Assembly (NCBI RefSeq): GCF_009917485.1
Contig: NZ_QZDT01000001.1
Span: forward strand, 310,001-374,000
Source of the DNA: Parablautia muri
GTDB taxonomy: Bacteria > Bacillota > Clostridia > Lachnospirales > Lachnospiraceae
Direction: 5' to 3'
DNA length: 64,000 bases
Below, piece after piece: positions 18,618 to 26,738 of the stretch (positions within the stretch are counted from its first letter, which is position 1; each line of letters begins with the position of its first letter). The notes below the pieces were generated by a model. It had not been told where the DNA came from and made no database searches. It saw nothing but the letters and a program-made list of their open reading frames with translations. The position numbers and the translations under genes were made by a program.

Positions 18618-20498
18618 ATGTGTGGAATATGCGGTTTTATTTCAAAACAAAATATCACGCTGGCCCAGCTTAAAGAAATGAACGATACTATGTATCATAG
18701 AGGGCCGGATGACAGCGGAGAGGAAATTTTTGACATAAAGGACGGTTATCAGATTGGTATGGCCCAAAGAAGACTGTCCATTATGGATTTATCCCCTTTA
18801 GGACACCAACCCATGCATTCAAAGGATGGAGGGATAAGTGTGGTCTTTAATGGAGAAATTTACAACTTTTTGGAGCTGCGTAAGGAACTGAAAGAGTATC
18901 CTTTTTGCTCTAACTGCGATACTGAGGTGATCATTGCCGCATACCTGAAATGGGGCATTAAGTGCATGGATCGGTTAAATGGCATGTTTGCTATTTGTCT
19001 TTATGATAGGGAGACACAGGATGTTTATCTGGTGCGGGACAGGATTGGGAAAAAGCCTTTATATTATGAGGTGAATGACGGCAATCTGATTTTCGCATCG
19101 GAATTAAAGCCCATTATGAAAAGGGAAGGCTTCCATAAAAAAATACGGAAGGATATTCTTTCAAGATTTCTGTTTCAGCAGTACATCAATGCGCCGGATA
19201 GTATATTCGAGAACGTATATAAGTTAGAGCCTGGGAGTATCTTAAAGTTCCACCAGGGTGAAATTACCATCTGGAAATATTGGGATATTAAGAAGGTATA
19301 TCATGAAATGAGCAAGAAACCTGTTAACGATTATGAACAGGCGAAGGCAGAGCTAAAGGAACTTTTAAATAAAGCGGTGGCTTCGCGCATGATTGCGGAT
19401 GTTCCGTTAGGCGCTTTCTTAAGCGGGGGATATGATTCTTCTTTGATGACAGCTATAGCGCAGGCACACTCAAAGAAGCCGGTTAAAACCTTTTCCATTG
19501 GTTTTCATGAAGAACGTTACAATGAAGCAAAATATGCAAAGGAAGTGGCGGAGCATCTTGGCACAAATCATACGGAGCTTTATATAGATGAGGAGGAAAT
19601 GCTTGGCCTTGTGGAAAGCATACCTTTGTATTATGATGAGCCCTTTGCAGATTCCTCCCAAATCCCCACCATGCTGGTGTCGGCGCTGGCAAGAAGGGAT
19701 GTGACGGTTGCTCTTTCGGGCGATGGGGGGGATGAATTTTTCTGTGGCTATAACATTTATGAGAATGTACATCAGGCACAGCTTTTGGACGGCCTTGGCG
19801 GCCTGGTGCATGGGGTGTGCCAGCTGCCAGGGTTTAGGCAGATTGGGCTTGAGGAAAAGCTTTCCTTCCGGGTGAGAGTGATTGCGGGAAATCGAAATCG
19901 GGAAACCAAAACCCAGTTTGGAGCAAGCAATTATATTACCAGGGCAAACCAGATGGTGATGGGAGAGGGGCTGCCCTGCCATTTCCCCATAGAAAGTACC
20001 TATCAAGTACCTGATTGGCAGATGAGAAGGATGCTGCTTGACATGGATACGTACCTTCCAGGTGATATTTTATGTAAGGTGGATCGGGCTTCCATGAAAT
20101 ATTCCCTGGAAGCAAGATGTCCTATTTTGGACAAGGATGTAATGGAATATTCCTTCCGTATGGCCCACAAGTTGAAATATGAAAAGGGAAATAAAAAACG
20201 TATTTTGAAGGATATTGCTTATGATTATATTCCAAGAAGTTTGCTAGACCGTCCCAAGGTTGGCTTTGGGGTGCCATTGGACAAATGGCTTAGAGGACCT
20301 TTGAAGGAACAGCTGACGGATATGTGCAGCAGAGATTCTTTAAAAAGGCAGGGCATATTTGACGCGGATTTTACGGCTGATATGATAGAAAATTATATGA
20401 AAACAGGAGATGGAGGGCCGGCAACCGGTGCGAACTATTCTAAGCTGTCCTGGTCGTTTTTTACTTTTCAGAAATGGTATCAGACGTATATGCGTTAA
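18618..20498 (+). CDS. AsnB-type glutamine amidotransferase, copy 1 (WbpS/WbtH-like)
   Basis: 626 residues. MCGICGF gives the class II glutaminase Cys2 exposed after Met removal. The synthetase domain carries the PP-loop LSGGYDSS near residue 269, followed by SGDGGDEFFCGY. All catalytic elements are present. Family knowledge: AsnB paralogues in O-antigen loci (WbpS in Pseudomonas, WbtH in Francisella) amidate HexNAc-uronic acids instead of making asparagine. The nearby UDP-HexNAc dehydrogenase and epimerase make that role more likely here. The start is three bases after the GT4 stop. Confidence 0.82.
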   Translation: MCGICGFISKQNITLAQLKEMNDTMYHRGPDDSGEEIFDIKDGYQIGMAQRRLSIMDLSPLGHQPMHSKDGGISVVFNGEIYNFLELRKELKEYPFCSNCDTEVIIAAYLKWGIKCMDRLNGMFAICLYDRETQDVYLVRDRIGKKPLYYEVNDGNLIFASELKPIMKREGFHKKIRKDILSRFLFQQYINAPDSIFENVYKLEPGSILKFHQGEITIWKYWDIKKVYHEMSKKPVNDYEQAKAELKELLNKAVASRMIADVPLGAFLSGGYDSSLMTAIAQAHSKKPVKTFSIGFHEERYNEAKYAKEVAEHLGTNHTELYIDEEEMLGLVESIPLYYDEPFADSSQIPTMLVSALARRDVTVALSGDGGDEFFCGYNIYENVHQAQLLDGLGGLVHGVCQLPGFRQIGLEEKLSFRVRVIAGNRNRETKTQFGASNYITRANQMVMGEGLPCHFPIESTYQVPDWQMRRMLLDMDTYLPGDILCKVDRASMKYSLEARCPILDKDVMEYSFRMAHKLKYEKGNKKRILKDIAYDYIPRSLLDRPKVGFGVPLDKWLRGPLKEQLTDMCSRDSLKRQGIFDADFTADMIENYMKTGDGGPATGANYSKLSWSFFTFQKWYQTYMR

Positions 20499-20553
20499 AG
20501 CATGTTTGAAGTCAGCATGCAAATCTGCTCTGTCTGAGAGGAGAGTTTAAAAA

Positions 20554-20658
20554 ATGGAAACCAACAGGATAAATGAGGTTTATGATGGAAAAGCAGATTC
20601 ATATTGCCATGTTAATTGGAGCCTTGACAAAGGGCGGCGCAGAAAGGGTGCTGGTTAA
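20554..20658 (+). CDS. Possible 34-residue overlapping upstream ORF
   Basis: ATG 20554 has the best ribosome binding site of the gap (GAGGAGAG, eight bases before it) but opens a 34-codon frame that ends inside the following GT4 gene in another frame. It has no recognisable domain. It could couple or limit translation of the GT4, or be a vestige. Confidence 0.25.
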   Translation: METNRINEVYDGKADSYCHVNWSLDKGRRRKGAG

Positions 20659-21688
20659 TCTGGCGGATTATTTTGCCGAAAAAGGCTACCGGGTAACTAT
20701 GGTAACGCAGTATCAGAAGGAAAATGAATATCTATTAAATGAAAAAGTAAAGAGGGTAATTTCCGATATCAGTCAGGAGGAGACTACGGGTAATCGTCTG
20801 GTAAATTTCAAGCGCCGATTTAGGAAGCTTAGAAATATTTGGAAGGCGGAGAGACCGGACGTGATTCTTTCCTTTATTGGAAAAAATAATATGATGGCAA
20901 TCTTAACCTCCCGGTTTTTAAGGATACCAGTTGCGGTGTCTGTGCGGGCGGAGCCTAAGGAAGAATATTATCATACATGGATGCGTTTTATGGCAAGATG
21001 CTTGTTTGCATGGGCGGACGGCGTGATTCTGCAGACCCGTAGATGCTTTGATTTTTTCCCGGAAAAGGTACGCCGCAAGGCGATTATTTTGCAGAATCCT
21101 GTGAGCGCTGTATTTTTCAGGGAAAGATACGAAGGGGTACGGGAAAAAACGATTGTGGCAGTAGGACGCGTGGATGAAAATAAAAACCACGAAATGATTA
21201 TCCGGGCCTTTGCGGAAATTGCACAAGAATTTTCTGATTACAAGCTGATTATTTATGGAGATGGCGAATGCAGAAAAAAACTGATGGAGCTGGTAGAAGA
21301 AAAGAAGCTTTCAGAGCAGGTGCTGCTTCCCGGAAGTATTGACAATGTGGCGGATGCCATTTATAAAGCACATATTTTTGTGCTTTCGTCCAACTCGGAG
21401 GGAGTTCCCAACACATTGATTGAAGCTATGGTGATGGGACTTGCGGTAATCTCCACAGACTGTCCCTGCGGTGGTCCAGCTGATTTAATAGAAAATGGAA
21501 AAAATGGGATTTTGACCCCAGTGGGGGATATTGCCAGCATGAGAGAGCATTTGCGCAGTTTATTAGCAGATACACAGATGGCAGATAAACTGGGCATAGC
21601 AGCTGCGGGGATGGCGAAGACCTACCGGCCGGAACATGTATATGGTGGTTGGGAGAAATTTCTTTTATCCCTATTAAAAAATAGATGA
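20573..21688 (+). CDS. GT4-family glycosyltransferase, cassette copy 2
   Basis: 371 residues if ATG 20573 is used; ATG 20582 or 20585, with GAGG at 20575-20578, are equally plausible. LIGALTKGGAERVLVNLADY is the acceptor loop, and EGVPNTLIEAMVMGLAVIST then DCPCGGPADLI mirrors the GT4 at 17514. It precedes the second AsnB-like gene. The start overlaps a short ORF (20554) with a better ribosome binding site, so translation initiation here is unusual. Confidence 0.82.
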   Translation: MRFMMEKQIHIAMLIGALTKGGAERVLVNLADYFAEKGYRVTMVTQYQKENEYLLNEKVKRVISDISQEETTGNRLVNFKRRFRKLRNIWKAERPDVILSFIGKNNMMAILTSRFLRIPVAVSVRAEPKEEYYHTWMRFMARCLFAWADGVILQTRRCFDFFPEKVRRKAIILQNPVSAVFFRERYEGVREKTIVAVGRVDENKNHEMIIRAFAEIAQEFSDYKLIIYGDGECRKKLMELVEEKKLSEQVLLPGSIDNVADAIYKAHIFVLSSNSEGVPNTLIEAMVMGLAVISTDCPCGGPADLIENGKNGILTPVGDIASMREHLRSLLADTQMADKLGIAAAGMAKTYRPEHVYGGWEKFLLSLLKNR

Positions 21689-21724
21689 CTGTTGGGAACA
21701 CAGGGATTCCCGGTTTTAACTTAA

Positions 21725-21760
21725 ATGTGTTGTATAGCTTGCGATATGCAGGGGGTATAA
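21725..21760 (+). CDS. Possible 11-residue leader peptide
   Basis: Frame MCCIACDMQGV-stop, TAA two bases before the ATG at 21763. It has the same ending pattern and spacing as the tiny frames before 2842 and 59862. A stop codon directly precedes its ATG and no ribosome binding site is evident, so expression is doubtful. Confidence 0.25.
   Translation: MCCIACDMQGV
21739..21753 (+). repeat. Recurrent start-proximal leader motif, copy 2
   Basis: TTGCGATATGCAGGG lies 9 bases before ATG 21763 and matches the consensus TTGYRRYATGCRRRG seen before 2842, 51530 and 59862. Similarity to copy 1 continues through GGGTATAAA up to the start codon. Confidence 0.6.
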
Positions 21761-21762
21761 AA

Positions 21763-23652
21763 ATGTGTGGAATAGCAGGATTTTGCAATTGGAATGGAGA
21801 CAAGCAAAAGAACATTGAAAAAATGAAAGAAAGAATGCACCATAGAGGCCCTGATGCAGGAGGAAGTTATTTTTCGAAAGATGGCCAGGTTTCGTTAGGC
21901 CATAGAAGGCTTTCCATAGTTGATTTGTCTGAAAATGGCGCTCAGCCCATGGTTTCCCATAGTGGACGCTATGTGATTGCCTATAATGGAGAGATTTATA
22001 ACTATAAAAAAATAGCGAAAAGGCTTTTGGAGGAAAAAAAGGTAGAGAAGTTTAGGGGAAGTTCCGATACGGAGGTTTTGCTGGAAGCATTTGAAGCCTA
22101 TGGGATAGAGAGGGCTATTTCTCTTTGCAAAGGAATGTTTGCTATCGCCCTGTATGATCAAAAGGAGCAGGTCCTGTATTTACTTCGCGACAGGATAGGA
22201 GAAAAGCCTCTATATTACGGACAGGTAGGGGAAAGCTTTGTGTTTGCTTCTGATTTGGGATCTATTGCGGTGCTGGATGGGTTTAAAAATCCAATCAACA
22301 CATCCGTACTTAACTTGTATTTTGTACATGGTTATATTCCTGCTCCGTATTCCATTTATGAAAAAATTTTTAAATTAGAAGCCGGTACGATGCTCAAACT
22401 AAAGCTGCCCTTTACAGGAATAGAGCAAGTAAAAACCAAGGTTTACTGGTCTGTAAAGGAGGCAGCCAAAAAAGGGCAGGCAAATCCTTTTCATGGCTCT
22501 GAAAAAGAAGCGGCGGATGAACTGGAGCGGCTTTTGAAGGCGGCCATATCGGAGCAGATGGTGGCGGATGTGCCGGTAGGAGCGTTTCTCTCAGCGGGCA
22601 TCGATTCCAGCACAGTGGTGGCATTGATGCAGTCTTTCAATAAAAATAAGGTAAAAAGCTTTACCATCGGTATGGAGGATAAGGCTTATAATGAGGCAGT
22701 GTACGCTGGGGAAATTGCAAAGCATCTTGGCACCGAGCACACGGAGCTTTATATTACCCAGGAGGATGCGAAAGCGGTGATTCCCAAATTATCAGGGATG
22801 TTTGGAGAGCCTTTTGCGGATTCCTCACAGATTCCCACTTATCTGGTGAGCAAAATGACCAGAGAACATGTGACGGTATCCTTAAGCGGGGATGGGGGAG
22901 ATGAATTATTCTGCGGATATACTTCCTATGCTTCGGTGGAGCGCATTTGGAATAAGATGAAGGACGTGCCTTACTTTATTAGAAAGCCCTGCAGCCTGTT
23001 GGTAACCCACAGTCCGTTAGCCAGAAAACCAATTTATCGGATTAAGGGAAAACTGCTGGGGGCAAAGGGACCTTCAGACCTGTATGTCTGTTCTTATGAA
23101 ACAGATCCCCTTACAAAGGAAATCTGTCTTGATGGAAGGGAGTGCAGTTATAAATATAGTGAATATGAACCAAAATTTTTAAAAGAAACCAATCATAATA
23201 TTATGCTGATGGACATGCTGATGTATCATCCTGATGATATCCTGGTGAAGGTGGATCGGGCGGCAATGGCAGTGTCCCTGGAAACAAGAGTTCCCATGCT
23301 GGATAAGGATGTGGTAGAATTTGCCTGGAGCCTCCCTATTGATTATAAGAGAGAAGGAAAGACGGGAAAGAAAGTGCTGCGGAATGTGCTCTACCGCTAC
23401 GTTTCGAAGGAGATGATGGAGCGCCCTAAAAAGGGATTCAGCATTCCCATTGAAAAATGGCTGCGTGAGCCGATACTGAGAGAATGGGCGGAAAGCCTGA
23501 TTGACAGAAGCATTTTAGAGCGGCAGGGTATCTTGAATGCAGATGTGGTGTGGAAGATTTGGAAAGATTTTATTGATAAAGGAAAATGGCGGATTCAAAT
23601 CTGGTATATTTTAATGTTTCAGGAATGGATGATAAAGGAAGCGGCCCGTTAA
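21763..23652 (+). CDS. AsnB-type glutamine amidotransferase, copy 2
   Basis: 629 residues from ATG 21763, chosen because Cys2 (MCGIAGF) must follow the initiator. The frame is open upstream to 21685 but that would bury the cysteine. PP-loop LSAGIDSS near residue 277 and SGDGGDELFCGY are intact. Paralogous to the protein at 18618 but clearly diverged (SAGIDSS against SGGYDSS), so a second uronamide or another acceptor is plausible. It ends the module, with a hairpin terminator 18 bases downstream. Confidence 0.82.
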   Translation: MCGIAGFCNWNGDKQKNIEKMKERMHHRGPDAGGSYFSKDGQVSLGHRRLSIVDLSENGAQPMVSHSGRYVIAYNGEIYNYKKIAKRLLEEKKVEKFRGSSDTEVLLEAFEAYGIERAISLCKGMFAIALYDQKEQVLYLLRDRIGEKPLYYGQVGESFVFASDLGSIAVLDGFKNPINTSVLNLYFVHGYIPAPYSIYEKIFKLEAGTMLKLKLPFTGIEQVKTKVYWSVKEAAKKGQANPFHGSEKEAADELERLLKAAISEQMVADVPVGAFLSAGIDSSTVVALMQSFNKNKVKSFTIGMEDKAYNEAVYAGEIAKHLGTEHTELYITQEDAKAVIPKLSGMFGEPFADSSQIPTYLVSKMTREHVTVSLSGDGGDELFCGYTSYASVERIWNKMKDVPYFIRKPCSLLVTHSPLARKPIYRIKGKLLGAKGPSDLYVCSYETDPLTKEICLDGRECSYKYSEYEPKFLKETNHNIMLMDMLMYHPDDILVKVDRAAMAVSLETRVPMLDKDVVEFAWSLPIDYKREGKTGKKVLRNVLYRYVSKEMMERPKKGFSIPIEKWLREPILREWAESLIDRSILERQGILNADVVWKIWKDFIDKGKWRIQIWYILMFQEWMIKEAAR

Positions 23653-23670
23653 AGCTGGACTGCTACAGAA

Positions 23671-23691
23671 ATGCCCCGCTTTGCGGGGCAT
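23671..23691. terminator. Bidirectional intrinsic terminator hairpin
   Basis: ATGCCCCGC (23671-23679), loop TTT and GCGGGGCAT (23683-23691) form a perfect nine-pair GC-rich stem between two convergent transcription units. On the minus strand it is followed by TTCTGT; on the plus strand the T-rich run (CTTTTTTTCT) lies about 20 bases further on. Confidence 0.75.
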
Positions 23692-23740
23692 TGGTTACAT
23701 CATATAAAAATATCTTTTTTTCTAAATATTCGTTTTGCAT

Positions 23741-24802
23741 TTACTCATAGAGACTATCATAATCATAGTTTGCATAGAATTCTCTTTCTGCCGCCAGTTT
23801 CCCTAAATAGTTTTCTTTTGTAACCAGTCCTGTATCCTGGGCAATCCATTGCAGAATACGGGAATTGATTTCTTCGCAGTAATGACCATCATCAGAGTAA
23901 TAATCGGCATTACAGATTACATCATATTGATCAAAAAAATTGTACAGTTTTACATTAGGACACGCAAGCAGCAATTCGGTTGCAACCTGCTCTGCCCTAA
24001 GCTGCCGGTCTAAGGTTCCCTTGATATTTAAAGATTCCCAGTAGAAGATGCTGAAAGGGGGATAAAAAAGGTAAAAGGTGGTGTCAGGGTATTTATTTAC
24101 CACACGAAGAATATTCAGGGTTATGGTCTGGGTAACCATATTGTATTCTTCCTCCCCAAAGCCGGTGGGAACATCCGTATTGACATTATTTCTATCATAA
24201 GTAGTCAAAATAACCTCCAGTCCGGTTTCCATATCCCAGGAAGAATATTCATCCATAGTTGTACTGGGGGTTTTGGTAAGGGTCATAGCAATATTGGTCA
24301 TCACGCCATGGTATAATATGGATTTGTTGAACAGATAAGAGACATCGTTCAGGGGATTATTGTCGTACAGATAAGTAGGATATTCCTCATATCTTGCCCA
24401 GTCATATTCCCGGAGAAATCCATTATAATCCACTGCCCACAAAACCTGCTTTAGATTTTTATTTCTTGAAAGGGCCCTGTCCAAATTATCAGCCAGCTCC
24501 TGATAACCGGCACCGGAAAAGGATTCTTTGACTGTGTTGGCTCCAAAGAGAGCATCCATTTCGCTGGGTTTAAAATTTTGCGTTATGGAAGAACCTGTTA
24601 TCATGGCATCAAAGTCAAAATGTCTTGATATACCGTCATTGGTGTAGCGTTCTTCATACAGCCGGTAGGATAAAAATGGAAGCGGCTTATGATAGTGGAA
24701 ATATGGGTCCACAATTATAACGGTAAGAGCGATAAAGGCCAATAAGGTTACTAATGTAAGGATACACTTTATAAACCATTTCTTAGCAGCTTTCTGATTC
24801 AT
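23741..24802 (-). CDS. SGNH-like protein partnered with an MBOAT acyltransferase
   Basis: 353 residues with one N-terminal membrane anchor (about 11-31) and an extracytoplasmic domain. GSS at 70-72 in MITGSSITQNF and a C-terminal SDDGHY supply the Ser and Asp-x-x-His expected of SGNH/DltD/AlgJ-like proteins. AGAGGAAAT-like site (GAGG) before ATG. It lies 76 bases downstream of an MBOAT gene on the same strand. By analogy with DltB-DltD and AlgI-AlgJ/X pairs it probably receives or transfers an acyl (likely acetyl) group to surface polysaccharide. Confidence 0.72.
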   Translation of the reverse strand: MNQKAAKKWFIKCILTLVTLLAFIALTVIIVDPYFHYHKPLPFLSYRLYEERYTNDGISRHFDFDAMITGSSITQNFKPSEMDALFGANTVKESFSGAGYQELADNLDRALSRNKNLKQVLWAVDYNGFLREYDWARYEEYPTYLYDNNPLNDVSYLFNKSILYHGVMTNIAMTLTKTPSTTMDEYSSWDMETGLEVILTTYDRNNVNTDVPTGFGEEEYNMVTQTITLNILRVVNKYPDTTFYLFYPPFSIFYWESLNIKGTLDRQLRAEQVATELLLACPNVKLYNFFDQYDVICNADYYSDDGHYCEEINSRILQWIAQDTGLVTKENYLGKLAAEREFYANYDYDSLYE

Positions 24803-24878
24803 AATTTCCTCGATTCTATACTTGTGTCATGTTTGTTTCCTAAATGATTGATTCATTCCCATGGACAATGATCTTGAC

Positions 24879-26342
24879 TTAAAAGTTAAAATACAAAAAT
24901 TCGCTGATTCCGGATAAAGATATAATGCTCCAAATCATAAGGATGACCACTACAAAAAATTTTCTATTTGAAAGCGTTAGCTCCGCCACCTTTTCCTGCG
25001 TGTTTTTCAGTGTAAAGCAAGCAGCCAGGGCAATAGCGGTAAATACAGTCAGCATAAGCCACGGATAATTTGTCATAATAGCGCCAAAGCCTGCGCGATA
25101 TAAAAATTTCGATTCTGTTAAATCCCCAAAAGCATCTATAAGCGGCTGATAGACAGGGCCAAATCCGCCACAGAACAATCGTATCCAAAGAATGCCTGCA
25201 TCCTTGACAGAAGCAGACCTGAATAAACTGCAGGTAAATGTAAATAAAGAATAGGTTGTTACCATTTTGATTATTTTAGGTATTTTCAGGGAAGCAAGCT
25301 TTGTGAACCGTTCAATGATGATTACAATACCGTTCAACGTCCCCCATAATATGAAGGTCCAGTTGGCGCCATGCCACAATCCGCTTACAATAAATACAAT
25401 TAGCGTATTTAGGTAGGTTCTGGCCTTTCCCCTTCGGCTGCCGCCTAAAGGAATATAGACATATTTGATAAAAAATCTTGTCAGGGTCATATGCCATCTG
25501 TTCCATAAATCTGCAAAAGATTCCGCTTTATAAGGGGAATTGAAATTGGCCGGGAGTTTTACATTAAGCATATATCCCATGCCATATGCCATATCACAGT
25601 AACCGCTAAAATCAAAATAAAGCTGCAGGGAGTAACAGACGGTTACAAGGATAACGCTGGTAGTATTTAGAGCGGTTATATTGTTATAGCCTATGGTTAC
25701 AATGCTGGAAAATGTATCGGCAATCAGCACTTTTTTGGCAAGTCCCAAGGCAAAAGCATAGATACCTCTGCTTAAATTTTCAAAGTTAATTTTCCTGTTG
25801 CCTATATCCTGAAACTGTGGAATGAGTTCATTGTGGTAGACAATGGGTCCTGCGATAAGCTGTGGGAAAAAGGAGACATACAGTGCATATTCCAAAAAAC
25901 TGTAATGTTCGCATTCGCCCTTGTAGGAATCTATCACACAGGATAGCTGCTGAAAAGTATAAAAGCTGATTCCGAGAGGAAGTATGAGCTTTAATAATGG
26001 GAACTCGGCTTTCAGAGCGGAATTTATATTGTCTATAAAAAAATCATAATATTTAAAATAAAATAAGATACCAATGTTAAGGAAAACGCCTGCCCATAAA
26101 AAAAGACGCTTTAAACGTTTGGCGGATACACTTGCCATGCCGGTTATGAGCCCATAATTGATGGAAATGCTGACAATTAAAATAGCAAGGTAGTATATGT
26201 TATTGTAGCCATAAAACCACATGGACATACCGATGAGAAATGCCAGGGCAAGATTATATTTTTTGGCATAATTTAATCCGTAATATCCAATTAAGGTTAA
26301 TGGAAAAAAAAGAAATATAAAAATATAAGAATTAAACAGCAT
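24879..26342 (-). CDS. MBOAT-family O-acyltransferase (AlgI/DltB-like)
   Basis: 487 residues, about ten or more membrane helices. Family motifs include LYFDFSGYCDMAYG (241-254), the WNRWHMTLTRF segment with H284, and the catalytic H324 in SGLWHGANW. Such proteins move acyl groups from a cytoplasmic donor across the membrane for attachment to glycans. It is transcribed against the surrounding genes from its own promoter, together with the SGNH-like gene. AAAGGA precedes the start. Confidence 0.88.
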   Translation of the reverse strand: MLFNSYIFIFLFFPLTLIGYYGLNYAKKYNLALAFLIGMSMWFYGYNNIYYLAILIVSISINYGLITGMASVSAKRLKRLFLWAGVFLNIGILFYFKYYDFFIDNINSALKAEFPLLKLILPLGISFYTFQQLSCVIDSYKGECEHYSFLEYALYVSFFPQLIAGPIVYHNELIPQFQDIGNRKINFENLSRGIYAFALGLAKKVLIADTFSSIVTIGYNNITALNTTSVILVTVCYSLQLYFDFSGYCDMAYGMGYMLNVKLPANFNSPYKAESFADLWNRWHMTLTRFFIKYVYIPLGGSRRGKARTYLNTLIVFIVSGLWHGANWTFILWGTLNGIVIIIERFTKLASLKIPKIIKMVTTYSLFTFTCSLFRSASVKDAGILWIRLFCGGFGPVYQPLIDAFGDLTESKFLYRAGFGAIMTNYPWLMLTVFTAIALAACFTLKNTQEKVAELTLSNRKFFVVVILMIWSIISLSGISEFLYFNF

Positions 26343-26408
26343 AAATTATTATGTCCTTTCAGAACCTGCGCACTGTATACTATCATAAACCAGGGCAAAT
26401 TTAATGAT

Positions 26409-26437
26409 ATTATAAGGCCCTATATGATATTTGGCAA
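26409..26437 (-). promoter_or_regulatory. Minus-strand promoter for the MBOAT-SGNH pair
   Basis: On the minus strand TTGCCA (26437-26432) and a perfect TATAAT (26414-26409) are spaced by 17 bases, about 70 bases upstream of the MBOAT start. This makes the pair an independent unit. Confidence 0.7.
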
Positions 26438-26493
26438 TAAAATTTTAGGGACGTTAGGACATTGTCGTAACGATTCGGTAACAGTTCAGCCTA

Positions 26494-26604
26494 GGACTTT
26501 GCATTTACTGCAGAGTCCGTAAGAAAGCCTGAATTTTGCCGAGAGTGAGTCCGGCCTTTCGCCGAAGGCGAACTTCTAATGGCCGAATCGTGTAACAGTT
26601 CGGC
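26494..26604 (+). promoter_or_regulatory. Multi-hairpin region with mutually exclusive stems
   Basis: Stem 1: 26494-26503 with 26509-26518, ten pairs including one U-G, loop TTTAC. Stem 2: TTCGCC 26558-26563 with GGCGAA 26567-26572, loop GAA. Outer stem: CGGCC 26552-26556 with GGCCG 26581-26585. Alternative stem: GCCGAA 26582-26587 with TTCGGC 26599-26604. The outer and alternative stems share bases and cannot coexist. It could be an attenuator-like leader of the GT11 gene or a palindromic intergenic repeat. Confidence 0.5.
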
Positions 26605-26738
26605 TTGTAGTGGAAAGAACACGTGGACAAACATGGAGAGATGATGCTAAAATAGAAACAATTGCTGTAACTTAAGCGAGACAATATCTGACTGACAGTA
26701 CAGGACTTAATCAGTATAAGAATGGATAAGGTAAAGAT

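Larger units (their letters stand above)
26343..26738. other. 396-base divergent intergenic region
   Basis: No gene is supportable. It contains the minus-strand promoter (26409-26437) and a hairpin-rich stretch (26494-26604). It also has two related segments around GTAACAGTTCRGC at 26478-26490 and 26592-26604, one of them paired into a stem. A possible plus promoter CTGACA(17)TATAAG at 26692-26720 would leave only about a dozen bases of leader before ATG 26739. Confidence 0.6.

Noticed and set aside
18618-23652. Housekeeping asparagine synthetase
   Set aside because: Motifs would allow it, but two copies, each following a GT4, inside a uronic-acid gene block make a glycan amidotransferase role more likely. 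Not excluded.
26461-26610. Mobile-element end or miniature transposon
   Set aside because: Palindromes and related GTAACAGTTC segments exist, but there are no matching terminal repeats with target-site duplication and no transposase.
26692-26720. Plus-strand promoter CTGACA-17-TATAAG before the first GT11 gene
   Set aside because: The boxes are fair, but the start would leave only about a dozen bases before the ATG and the hairpin region would be untranscribed. Mentioned in the intergenic entry, not called.
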